Source: JAJKJG01 sp036386395 (GTDB lineage Bacteria > Pseudomonadota > Alphaproteobacteria > Rhizobiales > Beijerinckiaceae). From it: 15,569 bases of DNA. The notes beneath the pieces are model-generated. The model did not search any database, had not been told where the DNA came from, and worked only from the letters and a program-made list of their open reading frames with translations. The stretch covers positions 1-15,569 of the forward strand of contig DASVVU010000065.1 in assembly GCA_036386395.1 (NCBI GenBank), read 5' to 3'. A program made the translations under genes and the position numbers. Shown here piece by piece: positions 1-7,227 of the stretch. Position 1 is the first letter of the stretch. Each line of letters starts with the position of its first letter.

Positions 1-22
1 GCGTCGTGATGCGGTGGTCCAT
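1..22 (-). CDS. 5' end of an unidentified gene leaving the window
   Basis: Read on the minus strand, an ATG at 22-20 opens a frame beginning Met-Asp-His-Arg-Ile-Thr-Thr, all in codons ending in G or C as in the genes around it. A purine-rich AGGGAG lies about 6 nt upstream of this ATG and would serve as ribosome binding site. The stop codon of the preceding minus-strand frame (36-34) is only 11 nt upstream, which suggests an operon. Only seven codons are visible, so no function can be given. The call rests on start codon, ribosome binding site and codon bias only. Confidence 0.45.
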
Positions 23-33
23 GGGCGCTCCCT

Positions 34-129
34 CTAGCGGACCGCGGGGGGAAGCCGCTCGAAGCTTTCTGGGATGAACTCGTGGGCGCGGTAGAGGGCG
101 TCGAAGGCAAGGCCATGCTCGCGGAAATT
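34..129 (-). pseudogene. C-terminal remnant of an unidentified gene (5' part missing)
   Basis: Minus-strand codons from about 129 down to a TAG at 36-34 read as a plausible C-terminus (FREHGLAFDALYRAHEF, then IPESFERLPPAVR). About 25 of 30 codons end in G or C. Upstream of about 130 the same frame runs into the antisense of the flavoprotein gene and stops looking like protein, so the 5' part seems to be missing. The next minus-strand gene starts 11 nt after the stop, behind a good ribosome binding site, which supports this being a true gene end. I do not recognise the family. The caveat is that the plus-strand reading of the same triplets is also fairly G/C-rich at third positions, so the strand assignment is likely but not certain. 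Confidence 0.4.
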
Positions 130-145
130 CGCGGCCGCGCCTTTC

Positions 146-631
146 GTGGCGCTCGCGACTCGCGGCCCCGAGGGGCTCGACTGCTCGCCCCGGGGCGATG
201 CGGCGGGCTTCGTCCGGGTCGCGGACGAGAAGACCCTCATGATCCCGGACCGGCGCGGCAACAACCGCATCGATTCGCTCAAGAACATCGTCCGCGATCC
301 GCAGGTCGCGCTCCTGTTCCTGATCCCCGGCGTCGGCGAGACCCTTCGGGTCAACGGCCGCGCCGCGATCTCGACCGAGCCCGCGCTCCTCGAAAGCTTC
401 GCGGTCGACGGCAAGGCGCCGCGCAGCGTCATCGTGGTGAGCGTCGAGGCGATCTACTTCCAGTGCCAGAAGGCAATGGTGCGCTCGGACCTGTGGAACC
501 CGGACAAGCGCGTCGACCGCCGCACGCTCCCGACCGCCGGCCAGATCCTCGCAGCGGCAAGCCAGAATCGGGTCGGCGGCGAGGCCTACGACAAGGCCTA
601 TCCCGAGCGCCTCAAGGCGACGCTGTACTGA
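146..631 (+). CDS. PPOX-class FMN-dependent flavoprotein, N-terminally truncated
   Basis: The 161-residue product belongs to the pyridoxamine 5'-phosphate oxidase-like split-barrel flavoproteins, in the subgroup often annotated as PPOX-class probable FMN-dependent enzymes (DR_2398 type). Diagnostic stretches are GLDCSPRGDAAGF near residue 10, PDRRGNNRIDSLKNI near residues 34-48, LFLIPGVGETLRVNGRA, and a C-terminal VGGEAYDKAYPERLK. Family members are usually about 200 residues, so some 40-45 N-terminal residues are missing. The only in-frame start after the stop at 92-94 is the GTG at 146, which falls inside the conserved 'APFVALATRGPEGLD' segment, and homology seems to begin upstream of it at about 119-131. 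No ribosome binding site precedes it. The gene is therefore probably truncated or joined to foreign sequence and may not be functional. The last 20 nt overlap the 3' end of the convergent membrane-protein gene. The substrate is unknown. Confidence 0.75.
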   Translation: MALATRGPEGLDCSPRGDAAGFVRVADEKTLMIPDRRGNNRIDSLKNIVRDPQVALLFLIPGVGETLRVNGRAAISTEPALLESFAVDGKAPRSVIVVSVEAIYFQCQKAMVRSDLWNPDKRVDRRTLPTAGQILAAASQNRVGGEAYDKAYPERLKATLY

Positions 632-2393
632 GGACCCGCCACACCTGCAGCGGCCCGGCCGCGACCGCGACGCGCTCAAGCCAGAAGGCGCCCTGTCCAT
701 CCAGGAGGTCGCGCGCGAAGGCGCCGTCCGGCGCGTCCACGAGCGCCCGGCACAGCACCACGTAGTCGGCCCGGTGGCGCTCGGCCATCGTCCGCATGTC
801 GGCCTCCGTCCCGCGGAAGGCGACGACCGCGGCCTCGAGCCCTGCGACGTTGCGGTGATAGGGCGCCGCCACGATGGCATGGCCCGTGTGCAGGAGGAGG
901 GCCGGGCCGAGGTCCGGCGGCGCCAGCACGATGCCGGGGGCGAGGCGCCCGAGCGCCGCGACGTCGGCGGGCCGCCGGCACGATTGCGAGCCGGCGTAGA
1001 TGCCGGCGGGCGCCGCCGCGTCGCCGACGAGGAGCATCCGCCCGGCGTCGTAGGCGGCGACCCAGAGGGTGCCGATGACGAGCGGCGCCGCGGCGAGCCA
1101 CGCCCGGGCGACCCTCGGCGATTCCTGCGCGGCCCGCATGACGCGGGCGAAAATGAAGCCCATAACCAGGGGTAGCGCCGCGGAGCCCACTCCGACGGCG
1201 CGGATCTGCACGCAGGCGGTCAAGAGGCCCGTCCACAGGAACGCCGCCAATACGAGGAGGGGCCGCCGCGCGGCCGGCGGGCCGGCAAGCGCCCCGGCGG
1301 TCGCGATGATCGCGGCGGCGAGGAGAGGGCCGAGGGTGCCGATGGTGAAGCGGGGCGTCGCCGCGAGGCTCTTGGCCAACGGCATGGTCTCGCCGACGGC
1401 ATTCAGCCAATGTTCGCGCACGAGGGGCGGCACCTCCCCGTAGGGGTCGAGGCAGCTGGGGTACAGCCACACGAAGGCGCCGAGGAGGAGGGCGCCCGCG
1501 AGGGCCGCCGCGGCAAAGCGGCGTAGGCGGGTGTCGAGGCCGGGACTAAAGGTCAGCGCAAGCGCGACGGCGAGCCCGCCGGCGGCGAGCGTGAGCCAGG
1601 GCGGCGAGAGGGCGTCGCAGGCGGGCTTCGCCCACAGATGTGGGGCCGTCTGTATCGCGAAGAGCAGGACGGCGCCGCCGGCGAGGGCCCCCGCAAAGGC
1701 GGTGAGCCGCGCCCGCGCCGGCGCGCCGTCCGCGATCCACACGGCGCCATGGCCAAGCCCCGCGACGGCGACGAGGGGCAGGGTCTCGAGCCCGACGGCG
1801 AGCGAGAGCGCGGCGCAGCCGCCGCCGACGAGGGCGGGGCCGGCCGACCGCCCGGGCCAGGCCGCGGCGGCCGCCATGGTGAGCACCAGCAGCATCTGGA
1901 CGTTGTGGTGGTCGATCCGCCCCGGCGCGAACATCGTCAGGGCCATGTGGACCAAGGCGGTCGAGAGCGCCGCGCAGGCCGCCGCCTCCGGGCCGAACAG
2001 GCGCTTTGCCGCGAAGGCGGCAGCGCCGACGTAGGCGGCGAACAGCAGCGGCGGCCAGGCGAAGACCGCAAGCCGCTCGCCCACCGGCCCGAACAGGGCC
2101 TTCAGGACAAGGATCAGGGCCGCGATCGGTGCGTCGACGAGGCGCGACCAGTGCATCGAGCCGCCGGCGGGCGGGAGATAACGGTGCTGCGTCGTGTCGA
2201 ACCAGCCCTGGCCGGCAAGAAGGTCGCGCACGCCGACGAGCCGCATGGCGTCGTCGGTGTCGGGAAGCGCAAGCTCCCGCAGCACCGCGCCGGCATCGCC
2301 CGCGTGGTGCAGGGCGTAGAGGCCGAGCGCGAGCGCCGCGGCGAGCGGCACGGCCGGAATGCCGGCGAGAGGAAGGGTGGTCGAGCGCGCCAT
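612..2393 (-). CDS. polytopic GT-C/STT3-like membrane protein
   Basis: A 593-residue integral membrane protein with about a dozen hydrophobic segments from residue 12 to about 450, followed by a soluble region of some 140 residues. Acidic residues D45, D47 and D48 follow the first hydrophobic segment, a DHHN motif sits at 161-164 (context GRIDHHN), and E202 lies in GLETLP. This pattern (early acidic pair in the first external loop, DHH motif, many helices, C-terminal soluble domain) resembles GT-C fold glycosyltransferases and the STT3/AglB oligosaccharyltransferase group. Those use polyprenyl-phosphate-linked sugars at the outer face of the membrane. The catalytic role is inferred from resemblance only, and donor and acceptor are unknown. 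The chosen ATG (2393-2391) directly precedes the first hydrophobic helix. The open frame extends upstream to 2585 but there it is basic, low-complexity and overlaps the divergent ridA-like gene. The 3' end overlaps the convergent flavoprotein gene by 20 nt. Confidence 0.7.
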   Translation of the reverse strand: MARSTTLPLAGIPAVPLAAALALGLYALHHAGDAGAVLRELALPDTDDAMRLVGVRDLLAGQGWFDTTQHRYLPPAGGSMHWSRLVDAPIAALILVLKALFGPVGERLAVFAWPPLLFAAYVGAAAFAAKRLFGPEAAACAALSTALVHMALTMFAPGRIDHHNVQMLLVLTMAAAAAWPGRSAGPALVGGGCAALSLAVGLETLPLVAVAGLGHGAVWIADGAPARARLTAFAGALAGGAVLLFAIQTAPHLWAKPACDALSPPWLTLAAGGLAVALALTFSPGLDTRLRRFAAAALAGALLLGAFVWLYPSCLDPYGEVPPLVREHWLNAVGETMPLAKSLAATPRFTIGTLGPLLAAAIIATAGALAGPPAARRPLLVLAAFLWTGLLTACVQIRAVGVGSAALPLVMGFIFARVMRAAQESPRVARAWLAAAPLVIGTLWVAAYDAGRMLLVGDAAAPAGIYAGSQSCRRPADVAALGRLAPGIVLAPPDLGPALLLHTGHAIVAAPYHRNVAGLEAAVVAFRGTEADMRTMAERHRADYVVLCRALVDAPDGAFARDLLDGQGAFWLERVAVAAGPLQVWRVLSTASP

Positions 2394-2429
2394 GGAGCCG
2401 GGAGTCGCGAGGAACGCCCCAGTCTGGCA

Positions 2430-2447
2430 GGGCGCCCTTAAGCGCCC
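2430..2447. repeat. GGGCGC/GCGCCC inverted repeat in divergent region
   Basis: A perfect 6-bp inverted repeat with a 6-nt CCTTAA centre lies in the 138-nt region between the divergent membrane-protein gene and the ridA-like gene. It could be an operator or a small hairpin in the membrane-protein leader. No function is established. Confidence 0.35.
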
Positions 2448-2471
2448 GTGAAGCGCGAAGCGCCGGCCCCT

Positions 2472-2500
2472 TTGACGCGGGCGCCTCGACCCGGCACAAC
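2472..2500 (+). promoter_or_regulatory. candidate sigma70-type promoter of the ridA-like gene
   Basis: A good -35 box, TTGACG (2472-2477), is followed after 17 nt by a weak -10 box, CACAAC (2495-2500), which matches the consensus at three of six positions. The implied transcript would start near 2507, leaving a leader of about 25 nt before the ATG at 2532. The spacing and the -35 are convincing, the -10 is not. Confidence 0.35.
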
Positions 2501-2531
2501 GGCGCCTCCAGTTCAAGGGGAAGGAGACGCC

Positions 2532-2882
2532 ATGACGATCCAGCGCATCGAGCCCGGCCCGCGGATGAGCGGCGCCGTGGTCCACGGCAACACGGTCTAT
2601 CTCGCGGGCCAGGTCGCCCGGAACGCGGCCGGCAAGAGCGTCACCGAGCAGACGAAGGACATTCTTGGGATCATCGACGGCCTCCTGAAACAGGCCGGCA
2701 CGGAGAAGTCGAAGCTCATCACGGCGAACATCTGGCTCGCCGATATCGCGACCTTCAACGAGATGAACGCGGTCTGGGACGCCTGGGTGGCGCCGGGCAA
2801 CACGCCGGCCCGCGCGACCGTCGAGGCGAAGCTCGCCTCGCCTCAGTACACGGTCGAGATCATGGTGACGGCGGCGCGGTAG
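2532..2882 (+). CDS. RidA family enamine/imine deaminase
   Basis: The 116-residue product spans the full YjgF/YER057c/UK114 (RidA) fold. Members form trimers that hydrolyse reactive enamine/imine intermediates released by PLP enzymes, protecting metabolism from 2-aminoacrylate-type damage, or act in related deaminations. Visible landmarks are the VYLAGQVA strand near residue 22, the EQTKDILGIIDGLL helix, the family signature GNTPARATVEA (89-99) carrying R94, and E109 in the final strand. R94 and E109 correspond to the carboxylate-binding Arg and the catalytic Glu of active RidA proteins, so it is probably catalytically competent. The ATG at 2532 is preceded by a strong AAGGAG 5 nt upstream; an upstream in-frame ATG at 2448 would add a basic, atypical extension. 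It stands alone, divergent from the membrane-protein gene. Its subfamily (RidA proper or Rid2-7) cannot be settled by eye. Confidence 0.9.
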   Translation: MTIQRIEPGPRMSGAVVHGNTVYLAGQVARNAAGKSVTEQTKDILGIIDGLLKQAGTEKSKLITANIWLADIATFNEMNAVWDAWVAPGNTPARATVEAKLASPQYTVEIMVTAAR

Positions 2883-2907
2883 CGCCTCGGAGCCCCTTTG
2901 CCGAAGG

Positions 2908-3396
2908 CTACCGCCGCTTTGGCGGCTTGCCGCCGCTCCGCTGCGGGGCGGGCTGGCCCTCGTCGCCGCCGGCGGACTGCTTCATCATGAAGGAGAGGAG
3001 CGGCGAGGCGGTGTCGACGACCTGGGCCTTGGTGATGCCGGAGGCGGCCGCGTAAGTCCCCGTCACCATCACGACCCGGCCAAGGCTTCCCGCGAGGTCG
3101 AGGGCGGTGCCGGGCGCCTCGGCCGAGGAGAGATCCACGGGCTTCGCCTCGATGCTCTCGGCCTGCGGGGCGTTGGTGAACAGGACTGCGATCTGGCTCG
3201 GGCCGGTGACGACGCCGATGAAGCAGACCTCGCCCTCGCTCCGGCACGGGAACATGCCCGGCGGCGGGGCGGGCGGCGTCGGCGGCTGCGCCTGAGGCCG
3301 CTGTGCCGGCGGGCGCTGCCCCGGCGGGCGCGGCTGCTGGGCAAGGCTCGGGACGGTGAGCGCGGCGAGCGCCGCAAGGCCGATCAGGGCACGCAT
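2908..3396 (-). CDS. small secreted protein with proline-rich linker
   Basis: A 162-residue protein of unknown function. Residues 1-19 form a clear Sec signal peptide ending SLA, with cleavage expected before QQ. There is no lipobox cysteine. Residues 20-47 are a proline/glutamine/alanine-rich linker. A compact domain follows (about 48-140) with C51 and C58, which could form a disulfide in the periplasm, and several beta-like stretches (CFIGVV, IAVLFT, RVVMVTGTY). The tail (about 141-162) is basic and disordered, ending in PPKRR. The ATG at 3396-3394 has an AGGAGG ribosome binding site 9 nt upstream, and codon use is normal for the window. It is divergent from the acyl-CoA ligase gene and convergent with the ridA-like gene, with 25 nt between stops. 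I do not recognise the domain. Confidence 0.7.
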   Translation of the reverse strand: MRALIGLAALAALTVPSLAQQPRPPGQRPPAQRPQAQPPTPPAPPPGMFPCRSEGEVCFIGVVTGPSQIAVLFTNAPQAESIEAKPVDLSSAEAPGTALDLAGSLGRVVMVTGTYAAASGITKAQVVDTASPLLSFMMKQSAGGDEGQPAPQRSGGKPPKRR

Positions 3397-3423
3397 CTCA
3401 AAGGGCCTCCTCGGGACGATGGG

Positions 3424-3443
3424 CCGGCCACTCTAATGGCCGG
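3424..3443. repeat. CCGGCCA/TGGCCGG inverted repeat between divergent genes
   Basis: A perfect 7-bp inverted repeat with a 6-nt CTCTAA loop lies 28 nt upstream of the secreted-protein start and about 100 nt upstream of the ligase start. Its position suits an operator shared by the divergent pair, or a hairpin in the leader of the minus-strand gene. No regulator is identified. Confidence 0.4.
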
Positions 3444-3476
3444 GAGGAAGGCCGCAAGCGGCTGTCCGAGGGTCCA

Positions 3477-3506
3477 TTGAGCGGCGGGCACGAATTCCGC
3501 TACGCT
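3477..3506 (+). promoter_or_regulatory. candidate promoter of the acyl-CoA ligase gene
   Basis: TTGAGC (3477-3482) and TACGCT (3501-3506) are separated by 18 nt and resemble -35 and -10 boxes of the housekeeping sigma factor. The start codon follows at 3543, giving a leader of about 30 nt that contains the ribosome binding site. This is a visual match only. Confidence 0.35.
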
Positions 3507-3542
3507 GCCGCCAACGACCGAGAACGCCCGGAGGGACACGCC

Positions 3543-5177
3543 ATGGACGGCCTGATGATGGACCGCCCGCTCCTCGTCTCGAGCCTGATCACCCATGCCG
3601 GGACCTACCACGGCGACACCGAGATCGTGTCGCGCACGGTCGAGGGGCCGATCCACCGCACCACCTACGCTAAGGCCGAGCGGCGGGCGAAGAAGCTCGC
3701 GAACGCGCTCAAAAGGCTCGGCATCCGGCCGGGCGACCGGGTCGGGACGCTGGCCTGGAACGGATACAGGCACTTCGAGCTCTACTTCGGCGTCTCCGGC
3801 ATCGGCGCCGTGTGCCACACCATCAACCCGCGCCTGTTCCACGACCAGATCGTCTACATCGTCAACCACGCCGAGGACCGCCTCCTCTTCCTCGACCTCA
3901 CTTTCGTGCCCCTCGTCGAGAAGCTGGCGGAGAAGCTCGAGCCGATCCGGCACTACGTCATCATGACGGACGAGGCGCATATACCTCAAACGTCGCTGCC
4001 GAACGTGCTCTGCTACGAGACGCTGATTGCCTCCGAGTCGGACGATCTCGTCTGGCCCGAGTTCGACGAGAAGGCCGCCTGCTCGATGTGCTACACCTCG
4101 GGCACGACCGGGAACCCCAAGGCGGCGCTCTACTCCAACCGCTCGACGCTGCTGCACACCTGGGCGGTGTGCTCGGCGGACTCGATCGGCTTCTCCTCGG
4201 CCGACACCATTTGCCCGATCGTGCCGATGTTCCACGCCAACGCCTGGGGCGTGCCCTACGCCGCGACGATGGTCGGGGCGAAGCTCGTCTTCCCGGGCGC
4301 GGCGCTCGACGGCCCGAGCCTGTGCGAGCTGTTCGAGAGCGAGGGCGTGACCCTCACCCTCGGCGTGCCGACGGTGTGGCTCGGCATGCTCAAGGAGATG
4401 GAGGCGCGGGGGAAGAAGCCCTCGAAGCTCGAGCGGCTGCTGGTCGGCGGCTCCGCGGCGCCCTACGCCATGATCGAAACCTTCGAGAAGACCTACGGCG
4501 TCACCGTCATGCACGGCTGGGGCATGACCGAGATGAGCCCCGTCGGCACCGTCGGCACCATGAAGGGCAAGCACCGCGACCTCGACATCGACAAGAAGAT
4601 CGCCATCAAGGCCCTGCAGGGCCGGCCCATGTACGGGGTCGAGATGAAGATCGTCGACGCGGAGGGCAAATGCCTGCCCCACGACGGCGTCGCGGTCGGG
4701 GAGCTTCTCGTGCGCGGCCCCTGGATCGTCGCCGGCTACTACGACGACGCGAAGGCGACGAAAGCCGCCATCGACGAGGAGGGCTGGTTCCGCACCGGCG
4801 ACGTCTGCGCCATCGATCCCGACGGGTATCTGCGCGTCACCGACCGGGCCAAGGACGTCATAAAATCCGGCGGCGAGTGGATCTCATCCATCGACATCGA
4901 GAACGCCGCCATGGGCCACCCGGAGGTGGCGGAGGCCGCTGTCATCGGCCTGCCGCACCCGAAGTGGAGCGAGCGCCCGCTCCTCATCGTGGTGCCGAAG
5001 GAGGGCCGGAGCCCGACGAAGGAGGGCCTCCTGGAGTTCCTCTCGGGCCGCATGGCCAAGTGGATGCTCCCCGACGACGTGGTCTTTGCCGAGGAGCTGC
5101 CGCACACCGCGACCGGCAAGCTCCTCAAGACCAAGCTGCGCGAGACCTACCGCGAGCACCGCCTGCCGGCCGCCTGA
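3543..5177 (+). CDS. acyl-CoA ligase (medium/long-chain or methylthiopropionate type)
   Basis: This 544-residue protein of the ANL superfamily activates a carboxylic acid with ATP to an acyl-adenylate and then transfers it to CoA. All core motifs are present: phosphate loop YTSGTTGNPK (184-193), GWGMTE (325-330), GWFRTGD (414-420), the hinge DRAKDVIKSGGEWIS (434-448), and the C-terminal catalytic lysine K526 in HTATGKLLK. The N-terminal opening (MDGLMMDRPL, then TVEGPIHRTTYA) and overall length are typical of the AlkK/DmdB-like clade, annotated as medium- or long-chain fatty acid CoA ligase or 3-methylmercaptopropionyl-CoA ligase. Substrate cannot be told from sequence. It is a soluble cytoplasmic enzyme feeding beta-oxidation or related catabolism. 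The ATG at 3543 follows a GGAGG ribosome binding site and matches the family start. No other lipid gene is adjacent. It is followed by a 150-nt gap before the ABC exporter. Confidence 0.9.
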   Translation: MDGLMMDRPLLVSSLITHAGTYHGDTEIVSRTVEGPIHRTTYAKAERRAKKLANALKRLGIRPGDRVGTLAWNGYRHFELYFGVSGIGAVCHTINPRLFHDQIVYIVNHAEDRLLFLDLTFVPLVEKLAEKLEPIRHYVIMTDEAHIPQTSLPNVLCYETLIASESDDLVWPEFDEKAACSMCYTSGTTGNPKAALYSNRSTLLHTWAVCSADSIGFSSADTICPIVPMFHANAWGVPYAATMVGAKLVFPGAALDGPSLCELFESEGVTLTLGVPTVWLGMLKEMEARGKKPSKLERLLVGGSAAPYAMIETFEKTYGVTVMHGWGMTEMSPVGTVGTMKGKHRDLDIDKKIAIKALQGRPMYGVEMKIVDAEGKCLPHDGVAVGELLVRGPWIVAGYYDDAKATKAAIDEEGWFRTGDVCAIDPDGYLRVTDRAKDVIKSGGEWISSIDIENAAMGHPEVAEAAVIGLPHPKWSERPLLIVVPKEGRSPTKEGLLEFLSGRMAKWMLPDDVVFAEELPHTATGKLLKTKLRETYREHRLPAA

Positions 5178-5257
5178 GGGCAGGCGCCACCGTGAACGCA
5201 TCCCCGGGCTTCGCGTTGAACTCACGATGGGGACGTGAAGCCGGTCGATGCCGGGCC

Positions 5258-5284
5258 GGCGGGCGAGCCTGCTTGCCGCCCGCC
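5258..5284. repeat. GC-rich hairpin downstream of the acyl-CoA ligase
   Basis: An 8-bp perfect stem (GGCGGGCG at 5258-5265 with CGCCCGCC at 5277-5284) encloses an 11-nt loop. It lies between the ligase stop and the exporter start. There is no T-run after it, so it would be a poor intrinsic terminator. It may attenuate read-through or simply reflect base composition. Confidence 0.35.
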
Positions 5285-5327
5285 CGGGTCCCCGCCATTG
5301 TGCCGAGCTTGACCGTGTGAGCGCCGC

Positions 5328-7136
5328 ATGAGCCTGATCCGCCTCTACGTCCGCGTCCTCGGCCAGCTCGGGTCCGACCTCAGGATCGGCGGCGTCCTGG
5401 CGCTCGCCAACGTGGCGCTCGCCATCGCGGCCTTCGCCGAGCCCATCCTTTTCGGCCGGATCGTCGACCGGCTGACCCAGGGGCAAGCCGCGGGCGGCAC
5501 GCCCGTGACCTTCGCCTCGCTGATGCCGCTGATCGTCGCCTGGGTCGGCTTCGGCCTCTTCGCCATCGGGGCGGGCGTCACCGTTGCGCTCCACGCCGAC
5601 CGGCTCTCGCACCGCCGGCGGCTTGCCACCATGGCGAACTACTTCGAGCACGTGCTGGAGCTGCCCCTCGCCTTCCACACCGCGACCCACTCGGGCCGGG
5701 TCCTCAAGGTGATGCTCGAGGGCTCGAACGGCATGGCCTGGCTGTGGCTCGGGTTCTTCCGCGACCACCTCGCGGCGCTCATCGCGCTCCTCGTCCTTCT
5801 GCCGCTGACCGTGTTCCTGAACTGGCGCCTGGGGCTCCTCCTCGTGGCCCTCGTCGCCGTCTTCGCGGTGCTGACCGCGATCGTGATGCGCAAGACCGAG
5901 ACGCTCCAGGGCACGGTCGAGGGCTACCATTCGAGCCTCGCCGAGCAGGCCTCGGACGCGCTCGGCAACGTTCCGGTGATCCAGAGCTTCACCCGCACTA
6001 AGGCCGAGGCCTCGGCGCTGAAGGGCATCATCCACCAGCTCCTCCAGGCCCAGAACCCGGTTCTGACCTGGTGGGCCCTCGCCTCCGTGGCGACCCGCGC
6101 CTCCGCGACCGTCACGGTGACGGCGATCTTCCTGGTCGGCACGTGGCTGCACCTTAACGGCCTCGCCTCGATCGGCGAGATCGTGATGTTCATGTCGATC
6201 GCCACCATGCTGATCGGGCGCCTGGAGCAGGCGGTGCAGTTCGTGAACCAGCTCTTCCTGCAGGCGCCGAAGATGCGCGAGTTCTTCGAGATCCTCGACA
6301 CCGCGCCCGCCGTCCACGACCGGCCGAACGCCAAGAACCTCGACCGCTTCGAGGGCGCGGTGGCGTTCCAGGACGTGAGCTTCTCCTACAACGGCAAGCG
6401 CCCTGCCGTGCAGGACGTGTCGTTCGCGGTGAAGCCCGGCGAGACCGTCGCCCTCGTGGGCGCGACGGGCTCGGGCAAGTCGACGACGCTCGGCCTCCTG
6501 CACCGGGCCTTCGACCCGCAGTCGGGCCTCATCCGCATCGACGGCGACGACATCCGCGACATCTGCCTGTCGTCGCTCCGCCGCAACATCGGCGTCGTGT
6601 TCCAGGAGCCGATGCTGTTCGCCCGCTCGATCCGCGAGAACCTCCAGGTCGGGCGCCCCGACGCCTCGGACGAGGAGATGATCCAGGCGCTGGAGCGCGC
6701 CCAGGCGCTCGAGTTCATCAACCGCCAGGCCGAGGGGCTCGACACCACCATCGGCGAGCGCGGGCGCTCGCTGTCCGGCGGCGAGCGCCAGCGCCTGTCG
6801 ATCGCCCGCGCCCTCCTCAAGAACCCGCCGGTGCTGATCCTCGACGAGGCGACGAGCGCCCTCGACGCCGCGACCGAGCGCAAGCTCCAGATGGCCCTCG
6901 AGGAGGTGATGAAGGGCCGCACCACCTTCGTCATCGCCCACCGCCTGGCGACGATCCGCAACGCCGACCGCATCCTCGTCTTCGACCAGGGCCGCATCGT
7001 CGAGACCGGCACCTTCGACGAACTCGTCGCCAAGGGCGGCCGCTTCGCCGAGCTCGCGAAGGCGCAGTTCATGGCGGGCAGCGAGACGCCGCGGGACAGG
7101 CTTGCCGTGCAGGCGGCGGACGTGGTGATGGCGTAA
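5328..7136 (+). CDS. ndvA: NdvA/ChvA-type cyclic beta-1,2-glucan ABC exporter
   Basis: The 602-residue product is an ABC half-transporter: a transmembrane domain (about 20-310, six helices) fused to a nucleotide-binding domain (about 342-580). Key sites are Walker A GATGSGKST (378-386), Q-loop Q426, signature LSGGERQ (482-488), Walker B VLILDEAT (502-509) and switch H538. The opening (MSLIRLYVRVLG, then FAEPILFGRIVD) and the segment IIHQLLQAQNPVLTWWALASV closely match the NdvA/ChvA family. That family exports periplasmic cyclic beta-1,2-glucan in rhizobia and Agrobacterium for osmotic adaptation and host interaction. It would act as an inner-membrane homodimer. The ATG at 5328 matches the family start, but I see no clear ribosome binding site before it. 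The glucan synthase partner NdvB/ChvB is not in this window, so the substrate remains inferred. It converges on rpmE. Confidence 0.88.
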   Translation: MSLIRLYVRVLGQLGSDLRIGGVLALANVALAIAAFAEPILFGRIVDRLTQGQAAGGTPVTFASLMPLIVAWVGFGLFAIGAGVTVALHADRLSHRRRLATMANYFEHVLELPLAFHTATHSGRVLKVMLEGSNGMAWLWLGFFRDHLAALIALLVLLPLTVFLNWRLGLLLVALVAVFAVLTAIVMRKTETLQGTVEGYHSSLAEQASDALGNVPVIQSFTRTKAEASALKGIIHQLLQAQNPVLTWWALASVATRASATVTVTAIFLVGTWLHLNGLASIGEIVMFMSIATMLIGRLEQAVQFVNQLFLQAPKMREFFEILDTAPAVHDRPNAKNLDRFEGAVAFQDVSFSYNGKRPAVQDVSFAVKPGETVALVGATGSGKSTTLGLLHRAFDPQSGLIRIDGDDIRDICLSSLRRNIGVVFQEPMLFARSIRENLQVGRPDASDEEMIQALERAQALEFINRQAEGLDTTIGERGRSLSGGERQRLSIARALLKNPPVLILDEATSALDAATERKLQMALEEVMKGRTTFVIAHRLATIRNADRILVFDQGRIVETGTFDELVAKGGRFAELAKAQFMAGSETPRDRLAVQAADVVMA

Positions 7137-7171
7137 GGCTTAAGAAGTCGGGACGGATGTCAATTCCAACG

Positions 7172-7200
7172 AAAAACCCCGGCCTTCCGGCCGGGGCTTC
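7172..7200 (-). terminator. rho-independent terminator of rpmE
   Basis: A perfect 8-bp stem (7177-7184 with 7189-7196) and a 4-nt loop form CCCCGGCCTTCCGGCCGGGG. Read on the minus strand, the hairpin is followed directly by TTTTT (complement of 7176-7172), the classic intrinsic terminator layout, about 30 nt past the rpmE stop. On the plus strand only CTTC follows, so it would stop transcripts of the convergent exporter gene less well. Confidence 0.88.
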
Positions 7201-7227
7201 GATCCGCGCGACCGGCTGAAGCGCCCG

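Noticed and set aside
126..138. AATTCGCGGCCGC, identical to an EcoRI-NotI cloning adapter
   Set aside because: Not accepted as proof of an artefact: GCGGCCGC arises easily in GC-rich DNA (it recurs around 13325), and it reads in frame as part of the flavoprotein (KFAAAP). It is kept only as a caution for the junction finding.
82..765. Plus-strand open frame starting at a GTG at 82, shifted relative to the flavoprotein
   Set aside because: Beyond about 145 it is an out-of-frame reading of the flavoprotein and then of the membrane-protein antisense. Its first 20 codons are plausible peptide but do not match the flavoprotein N-terminus, so a simple frameshift is not supported.
3384..4682. Long minus-strand open frame antisense to the acyl-CoA ligase
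   Set aside because: The product is low-complexity (Val/Ala/Arg/His/Asp-rich) with no family resemblance, and the opposite strand carries a complete enzyme with all motifs.
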